Shown here: positions 1 to 12,417 of the stretch, piece by piece | Position numbering within the stretch: the first letter of the stretch is position 1 | Layout of the letters: each line of letters opens with the position of its first letter | From: Edaphochlamys debaryana | Lineage: Eukaryota > Chlorophyta > Chlorophyceae > Chlamydomonadales | Direction: 5' to 3' | NCBI GenBank assembly: GCA_016858145.1 | Contig: JAEHOE010000071.1 | Location: 248,001-312,000, forward strand | Length of the DNA stretch: 64,000 nt | Made by a program: the position numbers and the translations under genes | The notes under the pieces: generated by a model | Told to the model about the DNA's origin: nothing | The model's database searches: none | What the model saw: only the letters and a program-made list of their open reading frames with translations

Positions 1-528
1 GTGGGGCCCCGGGTGCCGCCGGGAGGAGCTGGTGGAGCGGTACGGGCACTGCTGGGAGGACGACCCCGTACGGATCATCCACCCGATCGACCCCACCTGC
101 AACATGGCCAGGCTGAGCAAGGGCGAGAGGTGTGCCGTACGAGGGAGTGTGAGCAGCCCCATGCACGCCGTAGCGGGGACCCGGGACCCGGGCCGTGACA
201 CGCTCTCGTGAACCCGCCTTTTCCCGTGCTTCATTCGTTCCCTCAGCCCCGCAACCGGGCCGACAAGCCGGAGCCCAAGTGGGGGCCCGTGGCGGCGGAG
301 GCGAGGTACCTGGCGCAACTGCTGGAGACGGGCACCCTGGTGCAGGTGCTGAGGGCGCTGCTACCAGCGGTGGAGATCTCGCACGAGGGCGTGCTAGCCG
401 CCCAGCGGCAGGCGATGGGGCTTCCGCCGTCAGCTCCGGGGGATCGGCCCAGGCTGTCACCGCTTAGAGTGCTACGGGCGCTTATTAGCACACTGACGAC
501 GCGGGGTCAGAGGGCTGCACCCGAGTAG
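1..528 (+). CDS. 3' end of a probable nucleotidyltransferase-fold (OAS-like) protein, partial
   Basis: Two exons can be read: one open from the window edge to 136, in the frame starting at base 2, and one at 247-528 ending in a stop. The junction GCC|GTACGA to CCTCAG|CCC keeps phase 0. The first exon contains EDDPVRIIHPIDPTCNMARL, and the second begins with a segment containing KWGPVAAEARYL. A motif of the form 'I-DP-x-DPT-x-N' followed by W-x-x-x-A-x-EA-x-x-L resembles the C-terminal part of 2'-5'-oligoadenylate-synthetase-like nucleotidyltransferases. The catalytic Asp residues would lie to the left of the window, so activity cannot be judged. The last about 70 residues look helical and end in a basic tail. 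Family assignment is tentative; the exon reading is more secure than the name. Confidence 0.42.
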
Positions 529-1819
529 CCGGCGGGAAGGGAAGCGAGCTGCTCTGGGACCGGGATAGGGGTTAAGTTGTCAGGTCAGGATCGTTGGACG
601 CGAGCGATGATACCCGGGCAACAGCGAGCGATGATACCCGGGATAGTGATGCGAGCAGACCTGAGCATGGTTGGCGTAAGCAGGGCTGTACGATAATTGA
701 GTGGACGGAGGGGAAGTAACGTGTGGTACCGCAGGGTGTGCGACGGGCACTTCTGGTTTATTTACTGATATGCACTGTGGACATGGGTCTATTGGGTCAG
801 CCGAAGGCAATGCTGAGGGATTATGAATGGCAGTCCGGCCTGTCGCACTCTGGGGGGGACGGATACATGGGCCCGAGCAAGCGGCCCTGGCCACTGCACT
901 GAGGGGGCCATACCGTGGCCTGAACCAGATGGGCGGGTCATGGGGATGGACGCGGTGTGCGTTCGCCTGGGCGGGCCGCGGTCGTGAGGGCAACCCGCAG
1001 CAGAGAGAAGGGCCTTCCCCACGGCCCGCACCACCGTCAACTGCTGTGGCATTGGGCATGTGCATGCAGCATGCCCCGAGTCGACTTGAGCATTTGTCTT
1101 CTGGGGGCGAGCGAAGGGGAGGTGTGTAAGGTGTGGGCCTAGCTGTTGTTACACGGACAAGGGCATCAGCCGTGAACTCCCATACGGGCCGTGGGCGAAG
1201 GGACATGTGCAAGCAAGGGACAGATGCATGCTGTCGAGTAGTGGTGTGGTCACCCATGGTGGCGGGTCTGGTTCATCGATCAGCATACACGCCTTTCCCC
1301 CTCAGGGGTCTGTGAAAGCCACCTTAGCCACCTGCCCGCACGCATGACTCTTGACCGTCAAGTTGGCCTCAAACACCTGGAAATCTGGAATTGCCGACAC
1401 TGCACATAGGTTGGACCTTTAGGGTTCCCACGTTAACACAGGTGCTGTCACGTGTCGCTTGAATCCCAACTGGTCCCCACCGCGGGAGCGGCCATCCGAA
1501 AGCCATCTCCCGCTATCACTCTCGAACCGTTGGGCTCGCGCCGAACACCTCAAACCACGTCACAGGGTCTGCCCCGCGCGCCCCTTTGGGGCCCCTACCG
1601 ACGACGTACTAACGCGTCCACATCTCACGTGAATCCCATCTGGCCCCGATCACGTGAACAGCCATCCGCGGAACAGCCAGCGGCCCGCATCGCCAGTGCA
1701 TGTCCAGAGAGTGCACGCACGTAATGATAATTTCGGCTTGCCAATTAATGAGGCGTACTTCAGCAAGCCCCTGCCCCCTGCCCCCTGCAGCGTGTGCCCA
1801 GGCACAGCTGATGTAATGC
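529..1819. other. Intergenic region, convergent 3' ends
   Basis: This spacer lies between the stop of the left-edge gene and the stop of kinase gene A on the other strand, so it should hold both 3' UTRs. Near its left end (about 602-642) a short direct repeat, GCGAGCGATGATACCCGGG, occurs twice about 22 bp apart. Open frames here are not supported by domain content. A TTACA at 1149-1153 could be the TGTAA polyadenylation signal of gene A read on the minus strand, but it is about 670 bp past the stop. Confidence 0.5.
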
Positions 1820-4800
1820 TCAAACGCACGAGCCGTGCGGTTCCACGTCAAGCGACGCCGTACCGCCACGCATCGCCAGCATGGGCGCCGTCTGCGCCTG
1901 CGCCTGGATCTGGATCTCGATCTGCGTCTGGATCTGTTCTGGATCCACGGATCCGCTGATCATGGCCTCTAGCGCCGCCACCACCTCGGCGGCGGCGCAG
2001 CGGGCGGCGGGCAGGCGCTGCAGGCAGCGCCAGGCCAGGTCGCGGAAGGGCTCGGGGCAGGAGGGCGGGAAGGCGGGGAAGTTGGTGCAGTAGCGGGGGC
2101 CCTGCGGGGTGGGAGGGGAAGGAGGGGCCACGTGTTACGGGGGCCGTGTCGTAGAGCGGAGACAGTTGCTCTCATACAGGACAGCGGTCAGGACCACGGG
2201 CGACACGACCAGACGGATGACACCAGCTGAAAACTGCAACTTCGAGCACGCCCACACAGCCTCTCAGGGCAGGGGCGCAGTGAGCACCGAGCAACGGTAT
2301 GCTCTTGCTCACCTCCTTTGTGTTGATGCCCGCCCTCCGGCCGTGGTAAAGCTCCCACAGGATGACCCCCAGCGAGAATATGTCTGCGGCCTGACCCACG
2401 TGGCCCTGCGGGAGGACGCGGCGAGGGAGGGGGGAGGGATTGTTTCAAGTGCAAGGCGGGGGCCCGCAAGCTGCGTGCTCGTCGCGCCCGCGACTCCTTC
2501 CCGTGCCTCGGTACTCCACGCTGCGCCCGACTTGGCTGACAGGGGAGGCGGAGACACGCACGGGGCAGTGGGGCAGAGTTGGGCTACCAGCACCAAAGAG
2601 CGCTCCTGGACCCTGGCTCCACGCGGCTGCGGCTCATCTCCCATGCGCCGGTCCATGGTTCTCCATGACAAGGGCCCGCCCGCATACCTTGACTGCCACT
2701 GCGGGGCAGATGTAGAACACGGTACCCATGCGCAGGTTTGACACGTGGGAGCGGCCCTCGGGCAGCACCAGGCTGCAGGGGGCGGGGAGGAGGGCCGGGG
2801 TCGCAGGGGGCTCACGAGTTCGGGACGGGCAGGTCACGGAAGGAAAGCGTGGGGGCAAACCCCTCGAATGCCAAGTGCGAGCAACGCACCGACCGCACCA
2901 TGGCCGCATTGCGTGGCGTGCCACCTGGCTCCGTCCTCGCGCCCAATCCAGCAACATCCTCACCTGAGCCCGAAGTCCGCCACCTTGGCTGTGAAGCCCG
3001 AGGGGGCCGCGTGGTCGCGGCGGAGCAGCACGTTGTTGGGGTTTAGGTCTGGGGGCAGGGGCGAGAGCAAAGGAGGGGTAACGGCCGGTTCGTAGAGGCG
3101 TCGTGGTGTGCCCAGCATGGCCGCAGTCAGCGGGGAGGAGGGCTGGGGCCGACCCGGGTGCTCGGCCGCATGGTGGCAACTCCTGCATGACCCCTGACCG
3201 CAAGCCCTCCGCCGACGGAGTGCAGCGACTCGCTTCTCGTGCCGCGAGGGCCCCCGCTCACCCCCGTGCACGATGCGCTTGGCATGCAGGTGCGCCAAGG
3301 CCCGGGCCAGGCCCAGCGCGAGAGGCAGTACGGCAGCCTGTACGGCAGGATTATGGCAGTTGTGTCAGCGGGACGGGCAGGGGTTGCGGCTCGCGCCGTC
3401 AAAGGCTTGCAAGGCAGGCCGCACGATGCCCTCACCAGGTCCACCTCCCCAGGCGCCGGCCACAGCGCCGGATTGCCGTACAGGCCCATCAGGGGCCCGC
3501 CGTCCGCAAACTCTTGAATGATCAGCAACCGCCAGTCCTAAGGTGGGAAACAGAAAGACGGGGAAAGGCACAGAAGACTCAAGCAAGCCCGTAGCCTAGC
3601 TCTTCAACTCGAGCGCAACCTGCTGCATGCAGTTAGCTGAGAACTGACCCCTCACAACCCACCATGCAAACGCCAGGGTCCGCGCCGGGCCCCTCCAGGC
3701 CCACGCAGGGCCCGCCCAGTGGCTGCAGCTCTGCAGCGTACGTGGCCTGGGGCAGGATGAGGGCAGGGGCCAGCGGGATCGGGATCAACACGTGCAGGCA
3801 TCATTAAGAGCCCCCCTGGCTTCGCACTAGGGAGGTGCACCATCCCATCAATATGTAAAATCCTGCGCACTAGGGGAGGCGCAGCGCTAGTGCTCACGAT
3901 GACGTTGGGGTGGGTGATGGACTGGCACAGCGCCGCCTCCTGCATCGCTCGTCGGCGGCTGTCGGCGCCGGCCGAGAAGGCCACCGCCTTGACGGCCACC
4001 GGGAGCCCCTGCCAGGTGCCTGCGGGGGAGGGCGCGTGTGCGGGTAAAGCAGATTGGGATAAAGCAGGGGTAGAGCGTGCGTGTGCATGGGCGACCAGGA
4101 GTGAAAAGCCCAGGTGCACCGCCTTGTGGGAGTTGTGCCCCTCCCTGGACGGGCTCACCCTTGTACACGGTCCCAAAGTTGCCGCACCCTGTGCCGTGAA
4201 GAAGGGCAGGCCGGAGCAGTTAATTGGGGGGCTAGCAAGTGGGGAAGACAGGATGGAAAACTGCCCGGGGCCTTTCCCGCCCGCGTCCCCTCTTTGACCA
4301 CCATGCTCAGCGCCCCTACGCCTCCTGGTTCCCCTAACCACCACGCAACAGCCGGGCCAACCCTTTCTTGGTTCGAGCACAAGTTGGAAAAGGCTCCGGC
4401 CTTCCCCCCTCCCTCCCTCCTTACCCAGCACTCCCTCCAGCCGTATCACCACGTCCCGTACGCTGCTCCGTATCTCCTGCGCCAACTGCCCTAGCTCCTC
4501 AAACACATCGCCAGCACACGGCGCCGCCGTACGGCACGCTGCCGTACCGGCGCCGTGCTGATCCCGTTTCTCATACGACAGCGTGCTGGCCGAGCAGACC
4601 ATCGTGATGCTCGGCCCGCCGTGCGGGGTGCCCGCGCTGGGCCCCGGCCCCCGCCGGGGCTGAGGTGCCCGCAATGCCCCCGACGCTGCTGCGGCGTGAA
4701 GGCTAGACGGAGGCGAAGCAGTGCCGGGGTCACCGCCGGCGGGTCCAGAGGTCCCACAGGAGTCAGGGCAGGAGCCCCCTCCCGCCCGTGCCCCCGCGTT

Positions 4801-7800
4801 CACTGCCACTGTAGCAACGGCGGCGGCCGTACAGCCCGCTAGCACGGCGGCATTGCGCAAGCCATCCTTTGAGGGCGCGGCCACGCCTCCGCTGCCTGCG
4901 CCGCGCCCCGCGCCCCCGCCGGCGGCCTGAAGTGCGACCCCACCGCCACTTCTGGCGCCCCCAGTCCCTCCTCCGATGCCCTCGCCGGGTACGGCGCAGG
5001 GGGGCATCTGAGTCAGGAGACCTCCTGTCGTACAGCTCCCGCTGCCGTACTCGCTGTCGTACGCGCCGCTGAAGTCGGCAGCTGCAGTAGCTGCCCCCGG
5101 CCCAGCTCCGGCCCGCGCCGCAGCGGGCGGGGAGAGGAGGGAGTCCAGGCAGCTGCTCGCCGTGTACGCCGTGTGTCCGGTGCGTGAGGTGTGCATCCTT
5201 AGCGGCGCGCCGTCGGTGTCGGCATGCAAGCCGGTAAGGGCTAGTGACAGGGCCGCCGGTAAGGCCGACGGCAGGAGGTGGATGTCGGGCGGTGGCCGCA
5301 GGCCCGCATCCTCGTCCACCTCATCCTGCGGAAGTGGGGAGCAACGGCAATACCGTCAGCGACAAATAGCTGAAGTGCTAGTCCAGGCTACTAGCCCCGC
5401 TAAGGCTCCGGCCACCCGACCAATTCCGAGCATGCTTCGCCCGTGCCGCTCATCTGAAAACACGCTTCTCCGCCTCCCCGAACCAACGGATACGCCTGCC
5501 CCGGCTCACCCGCTCGTGGTGTGCGTCGAGCCTCCATTCGGGCGCCTGCCCGCCCTCCCGCTCCACCCCCAGGAACAGGCCGCCCGTGCCGGCGTGGTGC
5601 AGGCCCCGCGCCTGGCCCAGAGACATGAAGAGATCCGTCCGGCGCGTGGCACCGCCGGTCCGGTCCGGTCCCGTCCGGTCCGATCCTGTCCGGTCCGGCT
5701 CGGCGCCGGTCCGGTCCGCGTCTGCACCGCTGCCTCCGCCGTCGCCGGGCGGGCAGGCGATGTGGCTGGTTGTGTCACTGGGGCTGTCTTTGCCCCCGCT
5801 ACCGCCGCCGCCCCTTGAGGCTTGTAGTTTGTTGCGCTCCGCCTCCGCTGCGGACGCAGACGCGGCTGAGTCGCGGGAGTGGCGCCGCCACACGGCGAAA
5901 GCGCTCAGCGCAGCTAGGAATACCACTGCCGGAACCACGACGGCCGGCACGACCTGTGGTGCCAAATTAGAGGCAGGCATGGGAGAGTGGATGGCGTTGA
6001 AAAGTGAGGATCAAGGCAGGAGGTTATAGGGCACAGGGCACAGCGCAGGGCTGAGTGGCAGCAGGGGTGCCCCTGGGTGGCAGCCACGGGCGGGTCGGTG
6101 GGGTCGGGGCTTGGGAGGCGGGACTGAGGGTTCGCGGGACTCTGCCTGCTCACCACCGCAGCCGCATTGGTCCTGCTTGGCGAAGGAGCGACCGCCGAGG
6201 GGTCCGTGACCTGGGGTGTCAAGGGCAAGTAGGGCAGCGACAAGCTTGAGTGAAGGGAGACAGGACAAGTGGCGAAGGCCTCTCGCTCTCGTGCGGTCGA
6301 GCGCACGAGCCGCGCCATGACATCCAAGCAGCCCGGCTGTACGGCACAGCCCGTCCGTACGCACGGCGTGGCACCAGTGAATGCGGCACACACGTGACGT
6401 ACCCAAACGGTGGCTGCGGGCCCGCGCCCGGCGATTGCGTCCGAGAGCGTTCGCTGCAGGCACTCCGCCGCCGAGTGCGCATGCAGACACGTCTCGGGAA
6501 CGGGGTAGTCTGGGGTTGCGGAAAGGGGGGGTTGCATCGAGTGGTGTCAACGATAGGAGTGAGTAAAGCACGCTGTACACGGGTGGAATATGGGATGAAG
6601 GCGATGGATTCCTGCGCTCCGGAACTCCGAAATTCCGCCCAGACGAGGCTGAAAGCTACAGGCCCATTCGGGCCCCGGCTCGCGCCCGAGTCTGGACCCC
6701 TGGATCCTGTGATCTCACCAACGATGACGAGGCTGTCGTACATCGCCATCGTGTAGCCCCCGCGCCGTCGCTCGCGGGTTCCCGGCGAGCTGAGGGTAGG
6801 GCGACAGCAAGACGGGGTTGAAACAAGGTATGGATGGTCTGAGAGCGTTGGCAACACACGCGGCAGCACTGTCTGTCATCTAGGCCCCCCCACCTGTCGT
6901 ACGGCACAAGCACCCTGTACTCTGTCATGTTGACACAGCCCGCGGACTGAAGTACGGCAGACGTGGTACGGAGGGAGATCCTGGTGTCCACGTGCTGTAC
7001 TGCCCGGGCCAGCCCGCCGTCATCGCCACCGCCGTGACCGCCGTGACCGCCGTCATCGTCGCCGCCGCCTGCCCGGGCCGCCTGCAAGTCCCCAGCGGCC
7101 ATAGCCTGGGAGGTGCACATTGCAGGGTTATGTCTAGTCCGAGAAGTACCGAGATATGGTTGGAACAGATGTTAAACCTAGTCCTGGGTAACATTGGGTA
7201 GTACTGTACCGAGAGGCGCTTGTACGGTAGCGCACCTTGTACGGCAGCCCCGCGGCGCCGTGCAGTACACAGCTGACGAAGGTCAGGCTGCAGTCGCCGT
7301 CGCAGCGCCCCAGAGGCACGAACGCGGCATCGCCTGTGACCGCATGGCACGTCTTGGCCTGCAGAGGTGCCGGAGGATCAGCGCAGGTGGGGGGCGCGCA
7401 AGGTGCTCGAGTAAAACCGCTCAGATACACTCACTACCCTGGCGCCTGCGCTCACGCAAGACCGCCAGATCCCAGATCCTGGTCCGGCCTGCATTGCCAC
7501 ATCCAAGCTTACATGGATGCCGATGAGAGTCAGAGAGGCGCCCCCCGTCAGGGAGATGACACGTGTCTGTTGAGAGGTCAGGGAGCCAAGGCAGAGGGGG
7601 CTAGATTGAGTCTTGTAACCGGCTTCAAGGCGGCCTGAGCAGGAGAGGATCCAGGCTGGATCCAGGCGTATCCAGGCCCCCAGATTGAATCCCATCCATG
7701 CCACAAAGACCTCACCTGCGGGCCCAGATCGATTGTGACGTACAGCTGTTGCTCCAGGAGCTCGCGCGTAGCACGAACGGTGACATTCCGAGCGACCGCA

Positions 7801-10800
7801 ACCTCGCCACCCCAATTGTCGCCGCTTGGGATCACGATGCTCGCGTTGACCACGATGTCACTGACGTTGACGCTCGTCAACGCGTCGCGAAGCTCGGCCG
7901 CTGTCGATACGAGCCGTGAAGTCGGAACGGGAAAGTCGTCGAACGGCGCCAGCGACAGAACGCCCGACGCTGGCCGACAGACCGCGCCCGACTCCGAGGC
8001 CTGGGCTGCGAGCGTCATGCACTCTATGCCGGGTGTGGTCGCAAGGCACTGACCAGAGACGATGTAGTCTGCGAAGGGCGAGGGCACCGGCGAGGGGGTA
8101 AAGTCCCGGGGGTTTGTCTTTGTGTACGGGACGGGGACGGGGACGGGGAACCGCGCCCCAGAGAGGAGTGGACCCGCACTCAGGATAGCCGGAGTTGCGG
8201 CCCCCGCCCTGGCCCCTGCACCGGTGCAGGAGGGCATTACCCACCCATCATGTAGACACACGCCGCCACGCTGCCCACGTAGCCGCCGAACCGCAGCCCC
8301 TGTGCAACCATGGTGCTGCGTGGGGGGGCGGGGGGTGGGGGGCAGAGGGAAGCAAGAGTGGCGGGTGGGGTAGGGAAGCCTCTACAAAAAGGGGAGGCCA
8401 GGGTGACCGCGCGAGGCCCAAAGCAGCAGGAAGGGTCGGTATCATTCGCGCCAGCACCCACCACGGGTCCAGGCCGCCACCCCCTCCTGTGATTGTTGCA
8501 TAGATGCGCCTCCCAATGCCCAGCCCACTGTCGACCCCACACCCCGCCACCCACACCTCCCCGCCGCCCCTCCCAATCCACGTGTCACCCACGTGTCCTG
8601 CGGGATCGCGCCGCTCCAGTCGTACAGCAGTACGTACTGCGTCAGCAGCGTGGGCCCCAGGGCGGTGGTGTCAACGAAGCGGGGCCGAGCGCTCAGCGCC
8701 AGCGACTGCCGCCGGCCGTCCTCGGGGAAGCGGGGGTAGTCGAGAGATGCCACCACCTCCGCCTGAGGTGAGGTGGGCATCGAAAAGGAAGAGTGGTTTG
8801 ATTAGAGGAAGCAAGACAAAGTGAGATGGATGCATGTAAGTTGGGGCCATGTGCTGTGCGCTGCAAGGCGGGGTTGCGGCCAATCAATCAAGCGGCGCGG
8901 CATCCCTACTGCGACTGCACGTACCGGGTACGGCGTCCCCACCACGCGGTGCACGAGGCAGGCCAGGAAGCGCAGGCCGCAGCGGTCGCACATGCGCAGG
9001 GGCCGGAACCAGGGGCCCAGCGTAACGTGCCGCGTCAGCGCCTTTGGTGGGAAGAGGGAGCGCAAGGGTGGGGTTTGCAGGGTTGAAGGGTCGTATCCAA
9101 GGTACGAAAGGCAGGTGACCAGGGCCGGCTCGAATGAGGCCAGGTGCGTGGCCCCGCAAGCACACCAACCGTCTAGGGAGACGGCCCTGCCGCTCTTTGC
9201 TGACAAGGGCTGGGACCATGCGGCCCCTCGAGCCAGGGGCCCCCACCGCTCCCCGCCGACCCACATCGATGCCGATGAAGGTCATTCCAACGCCTCGCGG
9301 CATGCTGAAGAGCATGTTCTGGGCGAGAGGGGAGGCAGAGAGGGCGGGGGGCGGGCACTGAGGGTGCACTGAAGCACGCAAACCTCGTACCTCAGACACC
9401 CAAACCCAACAACCGCACGGGACGCACGCCCATCGCACGCCCATCGCCGTGATCGAAAGCTTGGAGGTGGGAGAGCCGTACGCCATGTACGGCCATAACC
9501 TCACACACACCTGTGTGCCAAAGTCGATCGTGGCGTACTTCTGAGCGAGTAGCAGCGCCCGCGTCGGCCGGATCGTGACGTTTCGCGTCACCTCCACGGT
9601 GTCGCCCCAGGCGCTGCCGTTGCAGATCGCGATCGTGGATCCGACCAGGATCTGGATCACGCCTGGATCCGCCATCGCGTCGTGAAGCTGCTCCGGGCTT
9701 GTCACCAGGCGGCTGCCCGGCAGGCCGTCGTCAAAGGGAGACAGCGCCAGCAGCGATCCTGCCGCGAACGTGTCCAACTCTCGACCCGAAGCGATATCGG
9801 CGTTGAGTTGGGCTAGGCACTCATCCGCGGGGCGGGTGGCGAGGCAAGCAGAGGGGATGGCGTGGTCTGTCCTCAAGGCGGGGAAGGGACAAAGGGGATG
9901 TGGGGTTCAAACTGGCGGTGGGCTCGGACAGGTGCGGGTGCGGGTGCGGGCATTGAGCGAGAGGAGCGCAGAGGGGATGAGGTTCGGAGGGCTGAAGCGC
10001 ACCTGTGATGTACAATGAGTCGTGCACCTCAACCGCACAGCCGCCTGGCTGTGCCCCATTACTGGAAGCGAGAGTGCTGCGCAGGCGAGGGGAAGCATGG
10101 CTTCAGACGGTGAATCGGAGCAGAATGAGCCCACCCCAGCAGCTCCAAGGTCTGACCCTAAGCACCAAATACCGGCAATGCCGGCAATATTGAAGGCCCA
10201 GCGCACCTGCCCTGCGGCCCCAGTGCCACCACATAGTCGGTAAGCCGCAGGAACTGCGTGACCCACAGCGGCCCCGGGCGGGCGGTGGTGCTGAGGGTGA
10301 GCGGGTCTGCGCCGTCACCACCGCCGGCCAGGGAGACGCCCTGCTGGTCTCCGTTCGGCTGGGGTACGGAAGCCAGGCGGGCCAGGGCTGCCTGGGGAAC
10401 ATACCGGATGAGGCAAGGCTAGCTAGGTTAAACGGGGAGGCCGGCCCGGGTTAGTAAGCGGTGAGCAAGCAGGCAGCAAGGCGAACCCAGAGCCGCGTCG
10501 GCGTCGTAATCTGGTCAGGGCTGCTCGGGCGCAGGCACGCGTCGTACCTCGTACGGCAGGCCCGAGACACGATGCAGCAGGCAGCCCCGGAATACCAACC
10601 GGCCGCCGTCGCATGCGGCGAAGTATGGGACGAGCGGCTCGTCCAGTGGGTTACCGCTCGTGAGCACCTGCAATAAGTAATCATGTGGAGAGGGGGCGAG
10701 CGGAGGATCGAGGGCGGGGCCTTGTTTCGTGCACCTTACTCAAGGGCGCAACAGAGCACCCGCGGCACCTCAGCAGCGGTGCCGTATGACTAATGGTTTG

Positions 10801-11853
10801 CTCCGACCCACTTCAAGGGCTCCCATGTCACAGCACGCTGCCCCCTGGCCTCTGGTGGGTACCACCTGACCGCCCCTGACCCCCTCGACCCCCCCTTTCC
10901 CCCTGGTGTCCTGGCTCGACGGGCCAAAAGAGTCAAGCCCACAGCCCCGCCTCAATCTGCGAGACCCCTTGCCGCTGGCTGGTCTCCGTAGGCAATCACC
11001 CATTGCCAAAAGACCCGCAGCAGCTGCTTAGATCTAGTCCTTGCTGTACAGTCCTGAGCCCTGCGGTCCTTTAGGCTGGACCCACTCACATCCACGCCGG
11101 TGAACGTCACCGTGACACCCTGCGGTGGGGTGCGAGCGCAAGTTTTAAAGGGCAGGGGCCGCGGGTACCAACATGCGTGTGAAGATGACCTGAAGCACCG
11201 GGGGGCCTCCATGACTGGAAGACAGATCGGCTGCTTGTATGAAGAGGTGCCTGACTCTCTTGCCCGCGTCTTTCCCCTGCACCCTTGAGCTGTATGCTGG
11301 ACCCGGAGAGTCCGCCTGAACCTTGTGTCTCGCGTGTATGAGCACTGGTCTTCCCACGCGTCTAGCTTCGCCTCTCTCACCGGACCGAGGGAGAGCAAGG
11401 GTGAAGCCTGGGAAGGCGCCTGCAGCGAGACGGTGGGTAGGAGCAGGGGAGCGAGGGGAGCGCGGGAGAATTTGCGGGGTGCTTGGGCGGGAGTGGGGCG
11501 ACAGGACTGACATGCAGGTCAGTAGTTTCTGGTCGGCAGTTTCGACGTACCTGGTTCCCAAGGACAAGCGTCGCAAAGCGCTGTTTCTCCAGCAGCTCCG
11601 CGCTGGCCCGGACGTCCACATGGCGCCTAACATCCACCGACGGGCCCCACGCCTCGTCCAATATTATTGTGCTATTTAGGACAATGCTGATGATGGAGGG
11701 TTCTTCGAGCGCAGCGCGGAAGGCAGGTAAGCTTGACACAATGCGTTGCTCCGCAGCAGCGCCGTTGCCAGGGTCCGAGTCCAGGGCATAGAGTTGAGAG
11801 GTTTGACAGAGTACCGCTAGCACAAGGACTAGGCCGGCGCAGCCTCGGGCCAT
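1820..11853 (-). CDS. Gene A: receptor-like TKL protein kinase with triplicated ectodomain module
   Basis: About 1,630 residues in some 28 exons. It starts with a signal peptide (MARGCAGLVLVLAVLC at 11853). Three homologous extracellular modules follow: exons 11551-11853, 11090-11119, 10548-10667, 10207-10391, 10003-10061; then 9511-9866, 9265-9318, 8925-9041, 8593-8762, 8245-8315; then 7716-8068, 7513-7566, 7236-7358, 6894-7105, 6719-6789. Each has a segment of the type N-x-T-I-x(n)-W-x-x-V-x-V-R and a short exon (GVTVTFTGVD, GVGMTFIGID, GASLTLIGIH), which suggests a parallel beta-helix. A linker exon (from 6509) and 6154-6210 lead to a membrane helix (VVPAVVFLAALSAFAVWRR) in 5510-5953 and a low-complexity juxtamembrane exon, 4425-5325. 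The kinase occupies 4159-4188 (GCGNFGTVYKG), 3898-4019 (VAVK), 3663-3746, 3436-3537, 3262-3337, 2964-3048 (DLNPNNVLL, DFG), 2688-2772, 2313-2405 and 1820-2101. The C-terminal tail is Gln/Ile-rich. A split into two genes is possible but less likely, since modules, helix and kinase are in order on one strand. Confidence 0.8.
5640..5745 (-). repeat. DRTG-coding repeat in gene A juxtamembrane region
   Basis: Within the membrane-helix exon of gene A the plus strand is dominated by GGTCCGGTCC-type units. On the minus strand these encode several Asp-Arg-Thr-Gly copies just inside the membrane. The repeat keeps frame. It may be a flexible linker; I recognise no motif. Confidence 0.6.
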
Positions 11854-12417
11854 TCTCGCTGCAGAGCAGCAGGCTCCTAGCGTGGTCTACATGGGTGGGT
11901 ACACATATCTTCCTGAACGTGTGTTCACTGTGGTGCGCACCATACTGAGATGGCCATGATAAACCGCTTTCTGCGCAAGGCGTGCGGGTTTGGCACGCGG
12001 CTTTCCCCTCCCTTCCCGCGTCGCGCGACGTCCCAATCCTCCCGTGACGACCCCTTCACAATGCCGGCCGCACCCCACTGCATCATAACTCCAGGCTCTC
12101 CCCACCCTGTCCCGGCGCATCCGAGCGCACCGGCAAGCTCTTCCAAGGTGACAATCGCCATTGGTGAAGCCGCTGCAGGCGCGCGCTCCGTGGAGGGCCG
12201 CGGAGTGTGCTGCCCCTATCTTTGGCACCATTCAGCGATGTACTTCAAATGTGTACATGTGGGTAAGCCATTGAGATACGCCCTAACTTCAAGCAGGAAG
12301 CTTGCGCACCACGGCTCGTCCCGTACGGCACTGAGCACTTCGTCACGCACGTCACACGCAAGCGCAAGAGCAGAACGCATATAGCAAGCCTCAACCGAAG
12401 AGAGAACGCCAGAGCCC
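11854..12417. promoter_or_regulatory. Divergent intergenic region between gene A and gene B
   Basis: These 564 bp separate the start codons of the receptor kinase (minus strand) and the three-trefoil lectin (plus strand), so they must hold both promoters. A TATA-like CATATAG lies at 12378-12384, about 35 bp before the gene B ATG. No other motif is convincing. Confidence 0.5.
12378..12384 (+). promoter_or_regulatory. TATA-like element upstream of gene B
   Basis: CATATAG lies 34-40 bp upstream of the signal-peptide ATG in otherwise GC-rich sequence. Comparable AT-rich hexamers lie upstream of genes C, D, E and F. Confidence 0.35.

Noticed and set aside
580..1257. 225-codon minus-strand open frame in the left spacer
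   Set aside because: No domain, no signal peptide, composition like random GC-rich sequence, and no splice context.
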